From assembly GCF_001696455.1 (NCBI RefSeq), contig NZ_MAUJ01000016.1, positions 1-64,000 of the forward strand: 64,000 nt of DNA, written 5' to 3'. Positions within the stretch are counted from its first letter, which is position 1. Each line of letters begins with the position of its first letter. The notes under the pieces are model-generated. The model saw only the letters and a program-made list of their open reading frames with translations. It had not been told where the DNA came from and searched no databases. The translations under genes and the position numbers were made by a program. This stretch comes from Pseudoalteromonas luteoviolacea. Its GTDB lineage: Bacteria > Pseudomonadota > Gammaproteobacteria > Enterobacterales > Alteromonadaceae. Of this stretch, positions 1-8,484 are shown piece by piece.

Positions 1-87
1 GATCCCATGCCGAACTCAGTAGTGAAACGAAATAGCGCCGATGATAGTGTGGGGTTTCCCATGTGAAAGTAGGACATCGCCAAGCAC
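1..87 (+). rRNA. rrf: 5S ribosomal RNA, 3' part
   Basis: The window opens inside a 5S rRNA. The sequence from CCCATGCCGAACTCAG through the GTAGCGCCGATGG-like and GTGTGGGG segments to a 3' end of CGCCAAGCAC matches bacterial 5S rRNA from about position 34 to its end. The 5' third lies outside the window, so this is the end of an rRNA operon transcribed to the right. A terminator follows within 12 bases. Confidence 0.95.
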
Positions 88-98
88 CAAATAAAAGA

Positions 99-128
99 AA
101 GCCCGATTCGAAAGAGTCGGGCTTTTTT
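99..128 (+). terminator. rRNA operon intrinsic terminator
   Basis: The hairpin AAGCCCGA...TCGGGCTT is followed by a run of six T. It sits 11 bases after the 5S rRNA and is a typical factor-independent terminator for the rRNA operon. Confidence 0.9.
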
Positions 129-585
129 GCGTTTAAGTCCCTTAGCAACAGCTAAACCGGCTCATTTCACCTTGCGCAAAAGAAGCGTGCTCGCTGCGTT
201 TGTAGTGCTAAATCGTGCTTTAGCGCGACTTTAGCGCAAGGTGAAGCAAGTAACTTTCACTGGCATTGATATGGACTCTAAGTATCAATTAAAGTCATTC
301 ATAATTGAAACGTGTTGGGTCATGACTCCCTCACCGCTTGTTAAAATTTCTTATTTCACCTTGCGCAAAAAGAGCGCACTCACTACGTTCGCCGTCGCTA
401 ACTTTTTGCACTTAATTCACCCCTGAAGCTGGGTCCCATCGCGCATCCATGCGCTCACTTCCTCATACTGCGAAACTTTGTGCCGGTCATTCGTCACCCT
501 ATGTGCCTACCTGAGTCATTCGAGATTGCGAATAAGCTAATATCTGCTTAACTGTAAGTGGGTTCGTCTATTAGGAATAATAATC
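129..585. other. intergenic stretch with repeated TTCACCTTGCGC element
   Basis: No convincing gene is seen in about 450 bases. The 12-mer TTCACCTTGCGC occurs at 166-177 and 355-366 in direct orientation and at 234-245 in inverted orientation. The similarity between the two direct copies continues for about 20 bases downstream, with changes (AAAAGAAGCGTGCTCGCTGCG versus AAAAAGAGCGCACTCACTACG type). The copies look like decayed members of a short dispersed repeat next to the rRNA operon. A short open frame at 241-426 has no ribosome binding site or recognisable domain. Confidence 0.5.
166..245. repeat. inverted repeat TTCACCTTGCGC / GCGCAAGGTGAA
   Basis: Perfect 12-base arms at 166-177 and 234-245 flank 56 bases. 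A third copy of the arm, in direct orientation to the first, is at 355-366. No transposase or target duplication is visible, so a mobile origin is only a possibility. Confidence 0.6.
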
Positions 586-1383
586 ATGGCACGTATTGAA
601 AGAAAACAAATAGGGGAGTTTTGTTGGTCAGAGCTTTGTAGCTCTGATTGGGGAGCAGGTAAATCGTTTTATACTCAGCTATTTAACTGGCAAAGTATTG
701 ATCAACCGATTGGTGAGGATTGTTTCTATACAATGCTACAAAAAGAAGGTGATGACGTCGCTGCCATGTACCAAATGATGCCAGAACAGAAAGAAGCACA
801 GGTACCCAGTCATTGGTTGGGATATATTGCCGTGGATAATGTAGATGAGCTGGCTGAGCGGGCAAAGAGTTTAGGTGCTGAAATCATAGCGGGGCCACAT
901 GATGTGCCGGAAGCAGGCCGAATGGTGCTGTTGCATGAACCAGGAGGTGCCAATTTTGCGCTTTGGCAAGCCGGAGGCCATGTTGGCACAAAAAGAGAAT
1001 TAGAAGCAGGAACGCCATATTGGTACGAGTTAGCAAGCCAAGATAGTGCTAAGAGTGAAGCGTTTTATTGTAAGTTATTAGGTTGGCAGGCAACACATCA
1101 AGCAATGGAGAATATGGATTATGTGATCTTTAGCAGTGATGGCAAGCCAGTCGCTGGGATGTTGGAAATGACCGATGAGTGGCAAGGGATACCGCCGCAT
1201 TGGATGTTGTACTTTGCTGTTATAGATTGTGCTGGAATAGCCAAGCAAGCGGCGGAGTTGGGTGGCCAAGTGTGTGTCCCACCGACTGATATTCCAGAAG
1301 TCGGGCGTTTCGCAGTTATTACCGACCCACAAGGGGCTGTATTTTCAGTGATGGCACCAACTATGGATGTCATTACTCCTTAA
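586..1383 (+). CDS. two-domain VOC family (glyoxalase-fold) protein
   Basis: The 265-residue protein consists of two vicinal-oxygen-chelate (VOC) modules, about residues 8-125 and 135-258. Each has the pattern of a W-E/Y-E entry strand, an FYxxLFxW helix end, an xxHW strand and a DPxG or EPGG closing strand. Such two-module proteins resemble glyoxalases, dioxygenases and the mycobacterial CFP30B-type proteins, but substrates differ widely, so no reaction can be assigned. It is preceded by a weak ribosome site (GGAATAAT) and ends 11 bases inside the convergent gene at 1373-2119. Confidence 0.85.
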   Translation: MARIERKQIGEFCWSELCSSDWGAGKSFYTQLFNWQSIDQPIGEDCFYTMLQKEGDDVAAMYQMMPEQKEAQVPSHWLGYIAVDNVDELAERAKSLGAEIIAGPHDVPEAGRMVLLHEPGGANFALWQAGGHVGTKRELEAGTPYWYELASQDSAKSEAFYCKLLGWQATHQAMENMDYVIFSSDGKPVAGMLEMTDEWQGIPPHWMLYFAVIDCAGIAKQAAELGGQVCVPPTDIPEVGRFAVITDPQGAVFSVMAPTMDVITP

Positions 1384-2119
1384 GCATATTGTTTGTAGTT
1401 AATTGAACTATTTCGCCATGACAGTTGGCGAATTCGTTACTTAAGCTATTAATAAAGGCGGTAAGCTCGCCACTGGCGAGCTTTTCCCTAATGCTGTCAT
1501 CGAGTTTACTGCGCAGTGTTAAGTGTTTTTTATGAATATAGTGGTGTATCTTGACGCCCTGCCCAGGGAGAATTTGCATGTAAATTCTGTGTAGCCCAGA
1601 GTCACATAACGATCCGATGCTAAAGTGATCAGTTGCCAAAAGTTGTTGGCTATGATTTTTGGCCAATGCTTGAAAAGCTGAGATAGTATTTTGAACTGCG
1701 TGACAATCAAGTTTATGGCGTTGGCAGTATTGAATGGACAGCAAACTGCCTTCGATAATGACAGTATCTTCATTGGGGTTAAGTTCACAAAATTGAGGTT
1801 CTAAGCAAAAAACAGCCAAGCGAACAGTTGCGAGCGGTGTCGGTATTGGAATAAGCGCATCAAAGTCATACATTGCACTTTCAACGCGACCAGCTTCGGC
1901 ATCAAAGTGCCCCTCGTTTACCCATTGGAGGCCTCGCTGTGTGGGTAGATAATGAAATTGAGGCGATATATTCAAAGGGTGGTATATGGCTGTAAAAATG
2001 CGCTCAACATGCTGTTTTCCTAAATGAAAAGACATGCTTTCACTGACGTTAATATTGTACTCCGTGGCAAACGATTGTGTGTTGCATAGTATTGCCACCA
2101 ATGCAATCAAGCACTTCAC
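1373..2119 (-). CDS. periplasmic solute-binding-like protein
   Basis: The 248-residue protein has a Sec signal peptide (MKCLIALVAILCNTQSFA, cleavage expected near residue 18). The remainder resembles the type 3 extracellular solute-binding fold common as stand-alone proteins in Alteromonadales: an early ISPQFHYLPTQRGL strand, then a 'DAEAGRVE' segment where these proteins describe the first lobe. No transporter permease lies nearby, so it may be an orphan binding or sensory protein. Ligand unknown. Several cysteines after residue 100 could form disulfides. It converges on the VOC gene with an 11-base overlap. Confidence 0.55.
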   Translation of the reverse strand: MKCLIALVAILCNTQSFATEYNINVSESMSFHLGKQHVERIFTAIYHPLNISPQFHYLPTQRGLQWVNEGHFDAEAGRVESAMYDFDALIPIPTPLATVRLAVFCLEPQFCELNPNEDTVIIEGSLLSIQYCQRHKLDCHAVQNTISAFQALAKNHSQQLLATDHFSIGSLCDSGLHRIYMQILPGQGVKIHHYIHKKHLTLRSKLDDSIREKLASGELTAFINSLSNEFANCHGEIVQLTTNNMLKE

Positions 2120-2263
2120 ATTACTTTGTCCATATTAGGGCTATGCACTAAGCCTAGCAGAACTCCTGAATTCTTGTATCTTATACTGCTATCGGATCTT
2201 GAATCTGTCGAAGCATGCCCCAATCCTAAATGCTTAAATTAATATGTATATCGAGGATAAAGA

Positions 2264-2929
2264 ATGAAAAAGCACGTTGTTATTACTGGTGCGAATCGTG
2301 GTATTGGCCTTGAGTTTTGCCGTCAGTATTTGCAGCTTGGCTATCAGGTGACGGCTGTTGTAAGAAAGCGCTCGGAAGCGTTAGAAGCACTTTGTTTGAG
2401 CATCATTGATGACATTGATGTAAGTTGTGAAGCTGGTGTCACAAAGTTAGCGCAACAGTTGCAAGGTGTTGAAATCGATATCCTCATCAATAATGCGGGG
2501 ATCTTTAGTAACGAAAGCCTTGCTGATATGAATTTTGACCGTATAGAAACTCAATTCGCTGTCAATGCGGTTGCACCTGTGCGCATTACCCATGCTTTGC
2601 AGTCTTCGTTAATTGCTGGGGCAAAAGTTGCGATGGTCACGAGCCGAATGGGTTCTATTGCTGATAATGGTTCAGGTGCATACATTGGCTATAGAATGTC
2701 TAAAGCGGCGCTGAACGCCGCGGGTGTGAGCCTTGCTCATGAATTTAAGCCTAGAGGTGTTGCTGTAGCACTGCTACACCCAGGTTTTGTACAAACTGAG
2801 ATGGTGAATTATGCTGGGGATATTGGGCCTGATGTGGCCGCTGAGCGTTTGATCAAACGCATTGATGAGTTGGACTTATCAAATACAGGTACTTTTTGGC
2901 ATTCAAACGGCGATGAACTACCTTGGTAG
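2264..2929 (+). CDS. short-chain dehydrogenase/reductase (SDR)
   Basis: The 221-residue cytoplasmic oxidoreductase has the classical SDR signatures: TGxxxGIG nucleotide-binding loop at residues 8-15, NNAG at 76-79, catalytic Ser near 127 and Y143-x3-K147. Overall it resembles the C-factor/CsgA-like SDRs, which are short and lack a long substrate loop. The start ATG follows a GAGGATAAAGA ribosome site. The gene stands alone, followed by a strong hairpin at 2940-2970. Substrate unknown; NAD(P) use is inferred from the fold. Confidence 0.85.
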   Translation: MKKHVVITGANRGIGLEFCRQYLQLGYQVTAVVRKRSEALEALCLSIIDDIDVSCEAGVTKLAQQLQGVEIDILINNAGIFSNESLADMNFDRIETQFAVNAVAPVRITHALQSSLIAGAKVAMVTSRMGSIADNGSGAYIGYRMSKAALNAAGVSLAHEFKPRGVAVALLHPGFVQTEMVNYAGDIGPDVAAERLIKRIDELDLSNTGTFWHSNGDELPW

Positions 2930-2939
2930 TAAAGCTACG

Positions 2940-2970
2940 CGTAAAGGGCTGTACAACCCAGCCCTTTACG
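2940..2970. terminator. hairpin after SDR gene
   Basis: CGTAAAGGGCTG and CAGCCCTTTACG form a perfect 12-bp stem with a 7-base loop, 11 bases after the SDR stop codon. There is no T-run, so it may be a transcript-stabilising or partial terminator structure rather than a full intrinsic terminator. Confidence 0.6.
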
Positions 2971-3039
2971 AACGGGATTGTTCGGTTTTGGTTCATAGAA
3001 CTATGCTACACTTGCAAAAAATGATTCTAGAGTTAAAGC

Positions 3040-3438
3040 ATGGAACTACAAGAAAATACCCCATTAATCCTACCTTTATTTTTATTGAGTGATGATTTAG
3101 AAAGCCGCGATATCGAACGCCCAGATATGCAATTATCTGTTAATCTAACGGCAGAGCTGCTCGCTAACCTATGTCAAAATCCGGCTCCAGAACAGAGTAT
3201 TAGCATTCCATTAGAGCGCTATGAGCTAAAAGACATTGAAGCCAGTTATACTGATTTGTTGGCCAGTGGTCATCATGCGCAGTTACTTTTAAATCACGGC
3301 CCTGTATTAAGTGCTGTGCTTAGCCCCAGTGGTGCCGAAGCCCTATTTGTTTCACCGCCAGTGGATATGATGCCGACGTTTGATTTAGGCCTCGATGACG
3401 ACGAAGAAGAAAACAGTCACGAGCAATCTGCAAACTAA
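3040..3438 (+). CDS. hypothetical acidic protein upstream of cti
   Basis: I do not recognise this 132-residue protein. It lacks a signal peptide and membrane segments. It contains VNLTAELLANLCQ, a central helical/strand mix and a very acidic C-terminus (DDDEEENSHE). It lies 15 bases before the cis/trans isomerase gene on the same strand, so the two are probably co-transcribed and translated together. A role linked to fatty acid isomerisation is only an inference from position. Confidence 0.6.
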   Translation: MELQENTPLILPLFLLSDDLESRDIERPDMQLSVNLTAELLANLCQNPAPEQSISIPLERYELKDIEASYTDLLASGHHAQLLLNHGPVLSAVLSPSGAEALFVSPPVDMMPTFDLGLDDDEEENSHEQSAN

Positions 3439-3453
3439 ATTCGGAGTCGAGCA

Positions 3454-5790
3454 ATGGCGCAGAAGCGTTTTATCTGGCTAGCGAGCGCATTCATTTTATT
3501 GAGTGGGTGCGCGGTACTAGGCGTCAGTCATTACGATGATTTATTTGGTCCCGAACAGCCGCGAGAGCGAATGGTTTCTTACCCTCAAGGTGGGGCTAAG
3601 TATTTACAACAAGTAAAACCTGTTTTAGATAACCGCTGTGTTGTATGCCATGGTTGTTATGATGCACCGTGCCAGCTTAAGCTGAGTTCACCACAGGGCA
3701 TTGATAGAGGGTTAAGCAAGGCCTTAGTGTACGATGGCACACGTCTTTTAGCCGAATCTCCAACGAGGTTGTTGTTTGATGCTACAACCACTGAACAATG
3801 GCGTGACAAAGGCTTCTCCCCTGTACTGAATGAGCGCGTGCAAACCGAATACGCCAATTTGCACGGTGGGGTAATGTACCAAAGCCTTTTATTGAAGCAG
3901 CGCAATAGTTTTCCTGAACAAGCAATTCTAGGAAGCGAGTTTGACTTCTCTTTGGATAGATCGCAAAGCTGTCCATCAATTGAAGAGTATGACGACTATG
4001 CAAATGCTAACCCCCATGGTGGTATGCCTTATGGCCTTCCTGCGCTCACAAACCACGAGTTTGCACAATTACAAAACTGGTTGGAACAAGGCGCGCAAAT
4101 GGGTGAAATTTCCCCGCCCTCAAAGGAAGTGCAAAATCAGGTCGATAAATGGGAGCAGTTTTTAAACCAGTCTGGCAATAAACACCAATTGGCTGCACGT
4201 TATATTTACGAGCACTGGTATTTGGCAAACATTTATTTTGCGCAGTATGATCAGAAAACCTTTTTTAAACTCGTTCGCTCAAAAACCCCGCCTGGTACAC
4301 CGATTGAATTAATAGCGACGGTTCGGCCATTTGATGACCCAAAAGTGTCGCGGGTTTACTATCGCTTGATGCACGAGCGCAGCACCATTTTGTCAAAAAC
4401 ACATCTGCCACTGGCACTGGATGATGGCAAAATGAGTCGTTTATATGCTCAGTTTTATAACCGCGATTATGAAGTGAAAGCGCTTCCAGGGTATGCCCCA
4501 AAATTGGCCGCAAACCCTTTTAAAACGTTTGCTGCGATCCCCGTTAAGTCGCGTTATCAATTTATGTTGGATGAAGCCGAATTAATTGTAAAAGGCTTTA
4601 TTAAAGGTCCGGTATGTCGCGGGCAAATTGCGCTTAATGTGATTAACGACCATTTTTGGGTCGCCTTTGTGGATCCTGATAAAAATGCCAATCCAGCGGT
4701 TGAAGCACTACTGGTGGAGCATGATGATGATTTATTACTGCCTGCGGCTGAACAGAGCAATGTGCTTCCTCTGTCGAGTTGGGCGAAGTATGCAAAACGC
4801 CAGAGTGATTATCTCAAGGCAAAAACAGAGCTATCCAATCACATTTTTAACGAGGGTGGTAAATTAGACCTCGATCTTATTTGGCAAGGTGACGGTCACA
4901 ATCCAAATGCAGCTTTGACTATATTCCGCCATTTCAATAGTGCAACTGTGGTTAAGGGATTTGTAGGTCAGCAACCGAAGACAGCATGGGTACTGGATTA
5001 TGCGCTGTTTGAACGGATCCACTACTTACTTGTGGCGGGGTTTGATGTCTATGGCAACATTGGTCATCAGCTAATCACTCGCTTATACATGGATTTTTTG
5101 CGTTTAGAAGGTGAGCAAAATTATCTGAATCTTTTACCGAAAAGTCACCGTCAAGAGATAAAGCAGTACTGGTACAGGCAGTCACATTTAAGCTTAAGTG
5201 AGTTTATCAATCGCAAGAGTTTACTCGGTGCAGAGAGCCACATTGCCTATCACTCTGATGATCCACAAACAGAGCTTTATCACAAAATGCGCGAACGACT
5301 GAGCAAGGTCATGCATCAAGAGTATGATTATCATGCGGTGCCAGATGACTTAAAGCAGTTGAACCAACTGCCAATTGCAGCGGTTAAAACGCTGCCACAA
5401 GTGACGTTTGTGCTTGTTCGCAATGAGCAAGGTTCGCATCAGGCTTATACGGTGCTGCGTCACAATGCGCATTTCAATATTTCTAGTCTGCTGAATGAAT
5501 CAGGACAGCGTGCATATGAAGAGGATTATGTCACGGTGCTTCCAGGGTTTGTGGGCGACTACCCAGAGGCCATTTGGTATTTGCCTAATCAAGCGCATGT
5601 TGAGGCATTTGTGGCTGGTTTTGCGCAGGTTGTGGATGAAGCGAGCTACCGAAAATTGAAAGCGCAATTTGGTATCCGAAGAACACATCCGCAGTTTTGG
5701 CAATACAGCGATTTAATGCACGACGTGGCAAAGCGTTACCGAGGCGTGGAGTTCGGTTTATTCGATTATAACCGCTTAGAAAACCGTTAA
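3454..5790 (+). CDS. cti: fatty acid cis/trans isomerase
   Basis: The 778-residue protein matches the Cti family in length and in its heme-binding start: the sequence RCVVCHGCYDAPCQLKL carries a c-type CxxCH site (C62, C65, H66). Cti converts cis-unsaturated acyl chains of membrane phospholipids to trans in situ, stiffening the membrane under solvent or heat stress; it acts in the periplasm and needs heme. Here the N-terminus has a lipobox-like LLSGC (C19), suggesting lipid anchoring, which I infer. A ribosome site (GGAGTCGAGC) precedes the ATG. A hairpin shared with the convergent peroxiredoxin gene overlaps the stop codon. Confidence 0.92.
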   Translation: MAQKRFIWLASAFILLSGCAVLGVSHYDDLFGPEQPRERMVSYPQGGAKYLQQVKPVLDNRCVVCHGCYDAPCQLKLSSPQGIDRGLSKALVYDGTRLLAESPTRLLFDATTTEQWRDKGFSPVLNERVQTEYANLHGGVMYQSLLLKQRNSFPEQAILGSEFDFSLDRSQSCPSIEEYDDYANANPHGGMPYGLPALTNHEFAQLQNWLEQGAQMGEISPPSKEVQNQVDKWEQFLNQSGNKHQLAARYIYEHWYLANIYFAQYDQKTFFKLVRSKTPPGTPIELIATVRPFDDPKVSRVYYRLMHERSTILSKTHLPLALDDGKMSRLYAQFYNRDYEVKALPGYAPKLAANPFKTFAAIPVKSRYQFMLDEAELIVKGFIKGPVCRGQIALNVINDHFWVAFVDPDKNANPAVEALLVEHDDDLLLPAAEQSNVLPLSSWAKYAKRQSDYLKAKTELSNHIFNEGGKLDLDLIWQGDGHNPNAALTIFRHFNSATVVKGFVGQQPKTAWVLDYALFERIHYLLVAGFDVYGNIGHQLITRLYMDFLRLEGEQNYLNLLPKSHRQEIKQYWYRQSHLSLSEFINRKSLLGAESHIAYHSDDPQTELYHKMRERLSKVMHQEYDYHAVPDDLKQLNQLPIAAVKTLPQVTFVLVRNEQGSHQAYTVLRHNAHFNISSLLNESGQRAYEEDYVTVLPGFVGDYPEAIWYLPNQAHVEAFVAGFAQVVDEASYRKLKAQFGIRRTHPQFWQYSDLMHDVAKRYRGVEFGLFDYNRLENR

Positions 5791-5814
5791 AGTGCTAGAA
5801 ACACACTTTAACGG
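5784..5814. terminator. hairpin between convergent cti and peroxiredoxin genes
   Basis: CCGTTAAAGTG (5784-5794) and CACTTTAACGG (5804-5814) form an 11-bp perfect stem with a 9-base loop. It includes the cti stop codon and ends 10 bases before the end of the convergent gene. No strong T-run is present on either side, so bidirectional termination is probable but not certain. Confidence 0.55.
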
Positions 5815-5824
5815 CGCTATTTAT

Positions 5825-6451
5825 TTAAAGTTTACTGGCGGCTGTGACGGCTGCCAGTAATACTTTTTCATCTAACCTAACTTTGTAGTTTGGGTTCGCA
5901 TATTGAAACTGGACTAGACCTTTTTTGTCGATGACAAACACGGCCGGTACTGGCAGCGCGACACGGTCATTACCGTCAAGGTCGACAAAGTTCACACCAA
6001 GCTTATTGCGATATGCAGAGGCTGTTTTGTTATCTAGGAAGTAGGCTAACCCTAAAGCTTGTGCATAAGCCATTTCGTTATCCGACAGCAGTAAATAGTT
6101 TGGCGACTCAATGGTGCTTTTCGCAAGTGCGTCAGGTGAATCGGGTGAAACCGCAATTATCTGAGCGCCTAATGAGGCAATCTGTGACTCAATTGCTTGG
6201 ATGCCTTTTAGCTGGCGTGTGCAGTATGGGCACCACCCACCACGATAAACAACAACAATCGACGTTTTATTTTTATACAGTGTCTCTAAATTAACGGCCT
6301 TGCCTTGGCTATTTTTTAACGTAAGCGCTGGAGCTTGAAGACCAGGTAATAAAGGTGACACAGATTCAGGCGAGTTGCTGATGTTGGTGACAGTCGCCGC
6401 AGAAGCGAGTGGTGTAATCAAAATCAGGCAAATAATCAGTAAAATCGGCAT
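5825..6451 (-). CDS. exported AhpC/TSA-family peroxiredoxin-like protein
   Basis: A thioredoxin-fold protein of 208 residues with a Sec signal peptide (MPILLIICLILITPLASA). The active site is GGWCPYC (C74, C77), a CxxC pair typical of peroxiredoxin-like AhpC/TSA proteins rather than the single peroxidatic Cys of classical 2-Cys enzymes. It probably reduces peroxides or exchanges disulfides in the periplasm. I chose the second in-frame ATG because GAGG lies 5 bases upstream of it; the ATG seven codons earlier has no ribosome site. It is divergent from the dUTPase gene. Confidence 0.8.
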   Translation of the reverse strand: MPILLIICLILITPLASAATVTNISNSPESVSPLLPGLQAPALTLKNSQGKAVNLETLYKNKTSIVVVYRGGWCPYCTRQLKGIQAIESQIASLGAQIIAVSPDSPDALAKSTIESPNYLLLSDNEMAYAQALGLAYFLDNKTASAYRNKLGVNFVDLDGNDRVALPVPAVFVIDKKGLVQFQYANPNYKVRLDEKVLLAAVTAASKL

Positions 6452-6570
6452 GGGTTCCTCTGTATTAAGCATTAGTGAATGTTATTAGACAGGCAAAGTG
6501 ACGAAATGCTTTCGCTCGGGTATGATATTACGCGTATCCTTTTTTATTTATCACCTCAAAGAGAGCAAAT

Positions 6571-7191
6571 ATGTCTGCAAATATCACCAAGCTAGTAGTG
6601 ATGCTGGAAATGCAAAATGCGATGAATACCAAAGTGCATGAGCAATGGTTTAGTCAAGGCTTTGAATGGTATCGAGCGATATGGGTTGAATGCGCAGAGA
6701 TGCTTGATCATTATGGCTGGAAATGGTGGAAGAAACAGACTCCGGATACTGAACAAGTGATCTTGGAGCTTGTAGATATTTTTCATTTCGGACTGTCGTT
6801 GAGAATAGACGGCGAAACCTCATTTGAAGAATTGGCAAAGCAGTTAGAGACTGAACTTGCTTCACCCAAGCAAGCAGAAGATTTTAAACAAACATTAGAG
6901 CATTTGGCAGCAAGTGCGGTGGCAGATAAGGCATTTAATGCGGCTGCTTTTGCTGGGTGCATGCAGCAAATTGGTATGTCGCTTGATGATCTGTACCGTG
7001 GCTATGTCGGTAAAAATACACTGAACTTCTTCCGCCAAGATCATGGCTATAAAGAAGGGACTTACATTAAAGTGTGGGACGAAAAAGAAGACAATGAACA
7101 CTTAGTGGAAATTGTGAAAAGCCTAGATACAGAGCACCCAGACTTTGCAAAGCAGGTATATACCGGATTAAAAGCACGTTATCCTGCTTAG
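6571..7191 (+). CDS. dimeric (all-alpha) dUTP diphosphatase
   Basis: The 206-residue protein hydrolyses dUTP to dUMP and pyrophosphate, keeping uracil out of DNA and feeding dTMP synthesis. It belongs to the all-alpha NTP pyrophosphatase group (related to MazG and phage/Leishmania dimeric dUTPases), not to the trimeric Dut of E. coli. The metal-binding pattern is visible as E40-x2-E43 in WVECAE and E66-x2-D69 in LELVD. The family resemblance is clear from FEWYRAIWVECAEMLDHYGWK-like helices. An AGAGAGC ribosome site precedes the ATG. It overlaps the convergent yrfG by 4 bases. Confidence 0.88.
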   Translation: MSANITKLVVMLEMQNAMNTKVHEQWFSQGFEWYRAIWVECAEMLDHYGWKWWKKQTPDTEQVILELVDIFHFGLSLRIDGETSFEELAKQLETELASPKQAEDFKQTLEHLAASAVADKAFNAAAFAGCMQQIGMSLDDLYRGYVGKNTLNFFRQDHGYKEGTYIKVWDEKEDNEHLVEIVKSLDTEHPDFAKQVYTGLKARYPA

Positions 7192-7859
7192 TTTATTGGC
7201 AGTAGCGTTCGATAATCGCTAATTGCTAGGTAGTCAGTGATCTCCCTCGGGGCTTGCTGACTATCTGGATTTTCAATCGCCAGTAAGTGGCCAATACCAT
7301 ATTGTTTTGCGGCTGCAAGCACGCTCAGACTGTCGTCAACAAACAGTGTTCGAGCTTTATCAAATTGTAGGTCTGCTTGTACTTGTCGCCAGAGACTTTG
7401 GCTTTCTTTACTCACACCGTATTGATGCGTCGAGATCACTCTATCTAAATAACCATCAAATTGGGTGCCACTGAGTTGTGTTCGTTCAATTTTGAGGCTG
7501 AGGCTATCTGGGTGCGCATTGGTGAGCAAAATAAGCTCCTTACCTGCCGACTTTAAGGCTTGCAAAAATTCTGGCACGTCTTCACGTACAGAAATGAGAT
7601 CTTGGATCTCTCTTTTTAGTTCCATAATGGGGAGCTGCAACTGCGCCTGCCAATAGTCTAGGCAGTACCATTCAATTTGCCCCATAACGGCATCATATCT
7701 CGCGAGAATGTCTGCTCGGGCCTGTTCAAGGCTAATGCCTTGTTTAACCGCGTGTGCTTTGGGAATAATTTCTAACCAAAAATGGTTATCAAAGTGAAGA
7801 TCTAGCAAAGTGCCGTCCATATCAAGTAGGACTGTGTCGATATTTGACCAATTTAGCAT
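7188..7859 (-). CDS. yrfG: HAD-family GMP/IMP nucleotidase YrfG
   Basis: The 223-residue HAD phosphatase has motif I DMDGTLLD (D13, D15), motif II LLTNAH and the C-terminal FVDDS motif. The N-terminus through MLNWSNIDTVLLDMDGTLLDLHFDN-like sequence closely follows E. coli YrfG, a cytoplasmic 5'-nucleotidase preferring purine monophosphates. It is divergent from nudE, and in E. coli the two genes are also close neighbours (yrfG and nudE/yrfE), which supports the call. Confidence 0.85.
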   Translation of the reverse strand: MLNWSNIDTVLLDMDGTLLDLHFDNHFWLEIIPKAHAVKQGISLEQARADILARYDAVMGQIEWYCLDYWQAQLQLPIMELKREIQDLISVREDVPEFLQALKSAGKELILLTNAHPDSLSLKIERTQLSGTQFDGYLDRVISTHQYGVSKESQSLWRQVQADLQFDKARTLFVDDSLSVLAAAKQYGIGHLLAIENPDSQQAPREITDYLAISDYRTLLPIN

Positions 7860-7919
7860 AGGCTTTTAACTGCAAAGGCTTTATGATTAGGTTATCAACA
7901 TCATAGCAAATAAAAGTTT

Positions 7920-8483
7920 ATGTCACAGAAAAAGCATCCATGTCCGCCGGAAATTTTATCGTCTGAAGTTGTTGCGAAAAGTAAGCTGTTTACCGTTGAA
8001 GCCCTTTCTTTGCAATTCTCAAATGGAGAACAAAGGCTGTATGAGCGAGTTAAAGGCGGTAAGCGTGGTGCTGTGATGATTGTGCCAATTACTGCTGAAA
8101 ATGAACTACTATTAGTTAGAGAGTATTGTGCAGGTACACACGATTACCAGTTAGGTTTTCCAAAGGGGTTGATAGACCCCGGAGAAACGCCTGTTGAAGC
8201 GGGCAACCGAGAGCTAAAAGAAGAAGTCGGCTTTGGTGCAAATTTTTTCGCTGATTTAAAAACAGTTTCTTTGGCGCCAAGCTATTTCAAAGCACACATG
8301 CATATTTTGGTTGCTAAAGATTTGTATCCTGAGCGTTTAGAAGGGGACGAACCTGAACCTTTGGTGGTGGTGAAGTGGCCTTTATCAGACTGGCAGACTT
8401 TACTTGAGCAACCTGACTTTACCGAAGCGCGTAGTGTGGCTGCACTATTGTTGTTACAGCAGTTTTTACTAAAGGAGGTTTAA
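7920..8483 (+). CDS. nudE: ADP compounds hydrolase NudE (Nudix)
   Basis: The 187-residue protein has a complete Nudix box: G83-x5-E89-x7-R97-E98-L-K-E101-E102-V-G104. NudE hydrolyses ADP-ribose, NADH and AdoHexP-type ADP compounds, limiting toxic nucleotide sugars in the cytoplasm. The N-terminal PPEIL and the LERVKGGKRGAVM-like strand before the box match NudE rather than NudF. It is followed after one base by cysQ, so the two form a small operon for nucleotide clean-up. Confidence 0.88.
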   Translation: MSQKKHPCPPEILSSEVVAKSKLFTVEALSLQFSNGEQRLYERVKGGKRGAVMIVPITAENELLLVREYCAGTHDYQLGFPKGLIDPGETPVEAGNRELKEEVGFGANFFADLKTVSLAPSYFKAHMHILVAKDLYPERLEGDEPEPLVVVKWPLSDWQTLLEQPDFTEARSVAALLLLQQFLLKEV

Positions 8484-8484
8484 G

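Noticed and set aside
241..426. A 61-codon open frame after the 5S rRNA
   Set aside because: It overlaps repeat copies, has no ribosome site and starts at GTG within the inverted repeat arm.
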